Shown here: positions 60,660 through 64,000 of the stretch, piece after piece
How positions within the stretch are numbered: position 1 is the stretch's first letter
Layout: each line of letters opens with the position of its first letter
Source of the DNA: Seonamhaeicola sediminis
GTDB taxonomy: Bacteria > Bacteroidota > Bacteroidia > Flavobacteriales > Flavobacteriaceae
Assembly (NCBI RefSeq): GCF_004358095.2
Contig: NZ_SMZJ02000004.1
Location: 62,314-126,313 of the forward strand
Reading direction: 5' to 3'
DNA: 64,000 bases
The notes under the pieces: model-generated
The model's input: only the letters and a program-made list of their open reading frames with translations
Told to the model about the DNA's origin: nothing
The model's database searches: none
Position numbers and translations under genes: made by a program

Positions 60660-61154
60660 TTACCGTTTGTTAAATTCAATAACTTCTAAGTTGTCTATTT
60701 TATTACCATCAATAGTAAAACGTAACATGGTACGCGTTTTATGAAAACCATGTTTTCCAACCGCCCCGGGATTCATATGAATAAGGTTGAGTTTTTTATC
60801 CGGCATCACTTTTAAGATATGAGAATGCCCACAAATAAAAAGCTTAGGTGGGTTTTCTTTTATGGTTTCTCTTACTCTGGTGTTATATGCTTCCGGGTAT
60901 CCACCTATGTGGGTTATCCATACATCAACGCTTTCACACATAAATCGGTTATGTTCCGGAAATTCAACTCTTACTTGGGCGTCATCAATATTGCCGTAAA
61001 CACCTTTTAAGGGTTTTAATGCCTTTATAGTATCGGTTATTTTTAGGGTTCCAATATCGCCAGCATGCCATACTTCATCGGCTTGCTTAACATATTTTAG
61101 AATATCGTTATCAATATATCCGTGGGTGTCAGAAAGTAGGAGTATTTTGGTCAT
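60660..61154 (-). CDS. Metallophosphoesterase, YfcE/MJ0936 type
   Basis: 164 residues from the ATG at 61154; an earlier in-frame start would add a poor 16-residue leader. Calcineurin-like phosphoesterase motifs in order: LLSDTHGYID, HAGDIGT, GNIDDAQ, FICGHSHILKV and MNPGAVGKHG, which supply Asp, His and Asn metal ligands. The family includes cyclic-nucleotide and small phosphodiesterases (YfcE). The substrate is not shown. It is divergent from truA. Confidence 0.9.
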   Translation of the reverse strand: MTKILLLSDTHGYIDNDILKYVKQADEVWHAGDIGTLKITDTIKALKPLKGVYGNIDDAQVRVEFPEHNRFMCESVDVWITHIGGYPEAYNTRVRETIKENPPKLFICGHSHILKVMPDKKLNLIHMNPGAVGKHGFHKTRTMLRFTIDGNKIDNLEVIEFNKR

Positions 61155-61181
61155 TTTTAAAAATATTAATCCTAAATATAA

Positions 61182-61199
61182 TCCCGATAGCTTTCGGGA
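61182..61199. repeat. Palindrome TCCCGATAGCTTTCGGGA
   Basis: TCCCGA and TCGGGA arms flank a six-base centre, like the TCCCGATA...TATCGGGA copy at 38561-38578. It lies in the divergent promoter region between the phosphoesterase and truA. Confidence 0.6.
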
Positions 61200-61211
61200 C
61201 ATAAATGTGTT

Positions 61212-61219
61212 TATCTTTG
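61212..61219 (+). promoter_or_regulatory. -7 box of truA
   Basis: TATCTTTG fits TAnnTTTG and lies 27 bp before the TTG start. The -33 position falls in the palindrome at 61182-61199 and has no TTG. Confidence 0.5.
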
Positions 61220-61246
61220 CAGTTTCAGCAAAAGTATTAAAACAGT

Positions 61247-61996
61247 TTGAGGTATTTTATAGAACTTTCTTATAATGGTGGCGCTTACCATGGTTGGCAA
61301 AATCAACCTACTGCTATTTCCGTACAAGAAGTCATTGAGAAAGCACTGTCTACATTGCTAAAAGAAGTCATTGCTATAGTGGGCGCGGGAAGAACCGATA
61401 CAGGAGTACATGCTCAACAAATGTTTGCCCATTTTGATACAGAAGTTGGTTTTGATGAATCCCAACTTACTTATAAAATGAATTCGTTTTTACCAAAGGA
61501 TATTGCTATACATAAAATTTTTAAGGTAAAACCCAATACACACGCCCGTTTTGATGCTTTAAGCAGAACTTATTTGTACAGGATTACGTCAAAAAAGAAC
61601 GTGTTTAATTATGCTAATGTCCTATATGTTAAGCAAGATTTAGATGTGAATAAAATGAAATTAGCATCAAAAATTTTATTTGATTATAGAGATTTTCAAT
61701 GCTTTTCAAAAAGTAATACCGATGTAAAAACGTATCATTGTACCATCATGACAGCCGATTGGTTTTTTAAAGATGATGAGTTACATTTTGTTGTTAAGGC
61801 AGATAGGTTTTTACGCAATATGGTAAGGGCTATTGTTGGTACTATGGTAAACATTGGTTTAGGAAAAATAGAGGTTGACGATTTGCATACCATCATAAAA
61901 TCTAAGAATAGGAGTGAGGCGGGGTATTCTGTACCAGCCCATGCTCTGTATTTAACACACATAGAATACCCAAACAGTATAACACTAGATGACTAA
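61247..61996 (+). CDS. truA: tRNA pseudouridine(38-40) synthase TruA
   Basis: 249 residues starting at TTG (MRYFIELSYNGGAYHGWQNQ). The catalytic Asp is D51 in GAGRTDTGVHA, followed by the conserved ALSRTYLYRI and RADRFLRNMVR-like segment (KADRFLRNMVRAIVGTM). It isomerises uridines 38-40 of the anticodon arm. The stop overlaps the ABC transporter start by 8 bp. Confidence 0.95.
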   Translation: MRYFIELSYNGGAYHGWQNQPTAISVQEVIEKALSTLLKEVIAIVGAGRTDTGVHAQQMFAHFDTEVGFDESQLTYKMNSFLPKDIAIHKIFKVKPNTHARFDALSRTYLYRITSKKNVFNYANVLYVKQDLDVNKMKLASKILFDYRDFQCFSKSNTDVKTYHCTIMTADWFFKDDELHFVVKADRFLRNMVRAIVGTMVNIGLGKIEVDDLHTIIKSKNRSEAGYSVPAHALYLTHIEYPNSITLDD

Positions 61997-63755
61997 AAAG
62001 AAAGAAAATATATTTGATTTTGTACTCTTTAAACGTCTGTTTCAATATATAAAACCTTATAAACTTATATTTACAAGTTTGTGTTTTTTGGTATTATTAT
62101 TAGCAGGAATAGGTGCTGCCACACCTTACCTTACTAAAGATGCCATTGATAAGGGGGTTGAATTAAACAAACCAGATACTTTCTTGTTTTTTATAGTCAT
62201 CATGCTGGCAGCATTGATTTTACAGACAGTATTTCAACTTATATTTATCTATTACGCATCATGGTTGGGACAAAGTCTTGTAAAGGATGTAAGGATTAAA
62301 TTATTCAATCATTTACTACGTTTTAAAATGAAGTATTATGATAATTCTTCAGTTGGTGTTTTAATTACCAGATCTGTAACTGATATGGAACGTATTGCCG
62401 ATATTTTTGGACAAGGATTATTCATGATTTTCAGAGACGTATTGGCTATGGTGGTTGTTTTTATGGTGATGTTATACATAGATTGGAGATTAAGCATGAT
62501 TGTGTTTGCAATGTTGCCAGTTTTAGTGTACGCTACAAGACTTTTTCAAAAGTATATGAAAATAGCTTTTGAAGAGGTAAGAACAGAAGTATCTAACTTA
62601 AACTCTTTTGTTCAAGAACGTATTACGGGTATGAAAATCCTTCAGCTTTTCACGCGTGAGAAAATTGAACACGATAACTTTAAAGAAATCAATGCACGAC
62701 ACAAAAAGGGGTGGTTAAAAACCATTTGGTACAATTCTTTTTTCTTTCCTATACCAGATTTAGCCTCTTCGATAGTAATTGGCTTAGTAGCTTGGTATGG
62801 AGGTATAAAAACAATTGAGGGAGTTAATATACAAGGTACGTTGATAGCTTTTATTATGTATATTCCTATGCTGTTTAGACCGTTAAGACAAATGGCGGAT
62901 AAGTTCAATACCTTACAAATGGGAATGGTAGCAGCTAAAAGAGTTTTTAAGGTGTTAGATACTACCTCCCAGATTGATGATAACGGAACATTAGTGGCTG
63001 AACATTTTAAAGGAGAAATTAAATTTAATAATGTACATTTTAGTTATGTAGAAGATGAGGATGTTTTAAAAGGTATTTCCTTAATTGTAAATGCAGGCGA
63101 TACCGTTGCCATTGTAGGTGCAACAGGAGCGGGAAAATCCACCATCATTAACCTTCTAAATAGATTTTATGAAATAAATGAAGGAGCCATTTTAATTGAT
63201 GATATTGATATAAGAGAAGTAACCCTTTCCTCTTTAAGAACACAAATAGCGGTAGTGCTTCAGGATGTGTTTTTATTTGCCGATACTATTCTAAATAACA
63301 TTACATTAAATAACCCTGAAATTACAGAAGAACAGGTGCAACAAGCAGCTAAAGAAATTGGTATTCATGAGTTTATTATGAGTTTACCTAATGGCTATCA
63401 TTATAATGTAAAGGAGCGTGGTGTAATGTTATCATCAGGTCAAAGGCAGTTAATTTCATTTTTAAGGGCTTATGTAACTAACCCTAGTATTTTAGTTTTA
63501 GATGAAGCCACTTCATCTGTAGATTCCTATTCTGAACAACTTATTCAAAATGCTACTGATAAAATTACTAATGGAAGAACATCTATTGTAATTGCACACC
63601 GATTAGCTACTGTTAAAAAGGCTGATAAGATTATTGTGATGGACTCTGGAAACATTGTAGAACAAGGTACACATGATGAACTTCTAAAGAAAAAAGATGG
63701 ATACTATAAAAATCTTTACGAAGTTCAGTTTTTACAGGAGGAAGAAGTAGTTTAG
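61989..63755 (+). CDS. ABC exporter, fused permease and ATPase (MsbA/MDR type)
   Basis: 588 residues. Six TM helices in the first 320, then the nucleotide-binding domain: Walker A GATGAGKST (about 376), VVLQDVFLFADTIL as the Q loop, the signature LSSGQRQ (about 479, LSGGQ variant), Walker B ILVLDEATSSVD and IAHRLATV. It works as a homodimer or with a partner and exports lipids or drugs; substrate unknown. Resemblance to MsbA-type exporters is general. It is translationally coupled to truA. Confidence 0.93.
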   Translation: MTKKKENIFDFVLFKRLFQYIKPYKLIFTSLCFLVLLLAGIGAATPYLTKDAIDKGVELNKPDTFLFFIVIMLAALILQTVFQLIFIYYASWLGQSLVKDVRIKLFNHLLRFKMKYYDNSSVGVLITRSVTDMERIADIFGQGLFMIFRDVLAMVVVFMVMLYIDWRLSMIVFAMLPVLVYATRLFQKYMKIAFEEVRTEVSNLNSFVQERITGMKILQLFTREKIEHDNFKEINARHKKGWLKTIWYNSFFFPIPDLASSIVIGLVAWYGGIKTIEGVNIQGTLIAFIMYIPMLFRPLRQMADKFNTLQMGMVAAKRVFKVLDTTSQIDDNGTLVAEHFKGEIKFNNVHFSYVEDEDVLKGISLIVNAGDTVAIVGATGAGKSTIINLLNRFYEINEGAILIDDIDIREVTLSSLRTQIAVVLQDVFLFADTILNNITLNNPEITEEQVQQAAKEIGIHEFIMSLPNGYHYNVKERGVMLSSGQRQLISFLRAYVTNPSILVLDEATSSVDSYSEQLIQNATDKITNGRTSIVIAHRLATVKKADKIIVMDSGNIVEQGTHDELLKKKDGYYKNLYEVQFLQEEEVV

Positions 63756-64000
63756 TTTTTAGGAACAAAGTCCTCTATTGAAATATCACCTGTAACAAAA
63801 AGCATAATAATAGACATTATTGAAACTCCCATATATCCAATAAAGAAAACAATCCAAAATACAGGAACTCGCCATAACAAGGAAATTTTGTGATATTTAG
63901 AATTTTTGTACGCCACGTAAATACAGTAAAAAATCATAAATACAACATACATTAATGCTGTATCAATATATGATTGAGGATCAATTATTATAAGAATAGC
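63752..64000 (-). CDS. Membrane protein of unknown function, truncated by the window edge
   Basis: At least 82 residues; the frame is open to the right edge (upstream residues AILIIIDPQSYIDTAL before the first internal Met), so the start lies outside the window. Two or more TM helices (MYVVFMIFYCIYVAY; VPVFWIVFFIGYMGVSIMSIIMLF) and a short charged tail (DISIEDFVPKN) are seen. Its last bases overlap the ABC exporter stop by four. No family is recognised. Confidence 0.7.
   Translation of the reverse strand, partial: AILIIIDPQSYIDTALMYVVFMIFYCIYVAYKNSKYHKISLLWRVPVFWIVFFIGYMGVSIMSIIMLFVTGDISIEDFVPKN

Noticed and set aside
60532-60744. 70-residue frame after the DUF4293 gene
   Set aside because: It starts in the terminator and overlaps the phosphoesterase gene on the other strand; no coding character.

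Overview
The window is a stretch of chromosome from an AT-rich member of the Bacteroidota, almost certainly the family Flavobacteriaceae. The evidence is consistent across the window: a gldI gliding-motility lipoprotein, a SecD-SecF fusion, Rho with a long charged insertion, DUF4293, DUF5683 and DUF721 neighbours, no obvious Shine-Dalgarno sequences, many TTG/GTG starts, and promoters of the Bacteroidota type (TTTG, 19 bp, TAnnTTTG). No species can be named from the sequence alone. About 69 protein genes, one tRNA, one pseudogene, several hairpin terminators and a few dispersed repeats are supported. Most of the window is core genome; I see no prophage, insertion sequence, CRISPR array or defence island.

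Layout. 1-5 kb: mdh, a small exported protein and secDF on the plus strand. 5-10.6 kb: a minus-strand block with an MFS transporter, a DUF192 lipoprotein, lgt, a cyclophilin-FKBP fusion, gldI and a DHH phosphoesterase, diverging from ndk. 11-13 kb: a cold-shock protein, a DUF721 (DciA-like) protein and recF on the minus strand. 13-19.7 kb: a plus-strand run of TPR protein, ribH, two small paralogous membrane proteins, mutL, two rhomboids and an EEP-family protein. 19.7-25.6 kb: DUF6122, WbqC, lepB, a decayed four-helix-bundle gene, dapB, DUF5683, parB and parA. 25.7-31.1 kb: udk, divIC-like, mutA, a lipoprotein, mutB and a metal-binding-domain protein. 31.2-35.0 kb: a TonB-dependent receptor, a PQQ-type sugar dehydrogenase and a cytochrome c, upstream of which lies tRNA-Pro(TGG).

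35.3-38.4 kb holds a PadR - PspC - DUF2807 operon. 38.6-42.5 kb holds DUF4870, DUF4442, an AIM24-like protein and the divergent oxyR/dps pair. 42.6-48.7 kb is the Bacteroidota DUF58 - MoxR - DUF4350 - DUF4129 - SpoIIM cluster with a divergent RDD protein. 48.7-54.2 kb has a cyclophilin lipoprotein, a CoA-pyrophosphatase-type NUDIX enzyme, an acyltransferase, a small orphan, topB and a pseudouridine synthase. 54.3-57.9 kb has an ECF sigma factor with a membrane partner, a KDG-kinase-like gene and a TonB protein. 58.3-64 kb has rho, DUF4293, a phosphodiesterase, truA, an ABC exporter and a gene cut by the right edge.

How the genes work together. Several units are functionally coherent: Lgt with many lipoproteins; MutA/MutB for methylmalonyl-CoA; ParA/ParB; OxyR with conserved sensor cysteines next to its likely target dps; and the receptor-dehydrogenase-cytochrome operon, which I read as a possible PQQ-scavenging and sugar-oxidation module. 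The strongest candidates for a second look are that PQQ module, the four-helix-bundle pseudogene, the small metal-binding gene without a normal start codon, the eroded MutL endonuclease motifs, and a repeat that supplies the stop codon of a pseudouridine synthase gene.
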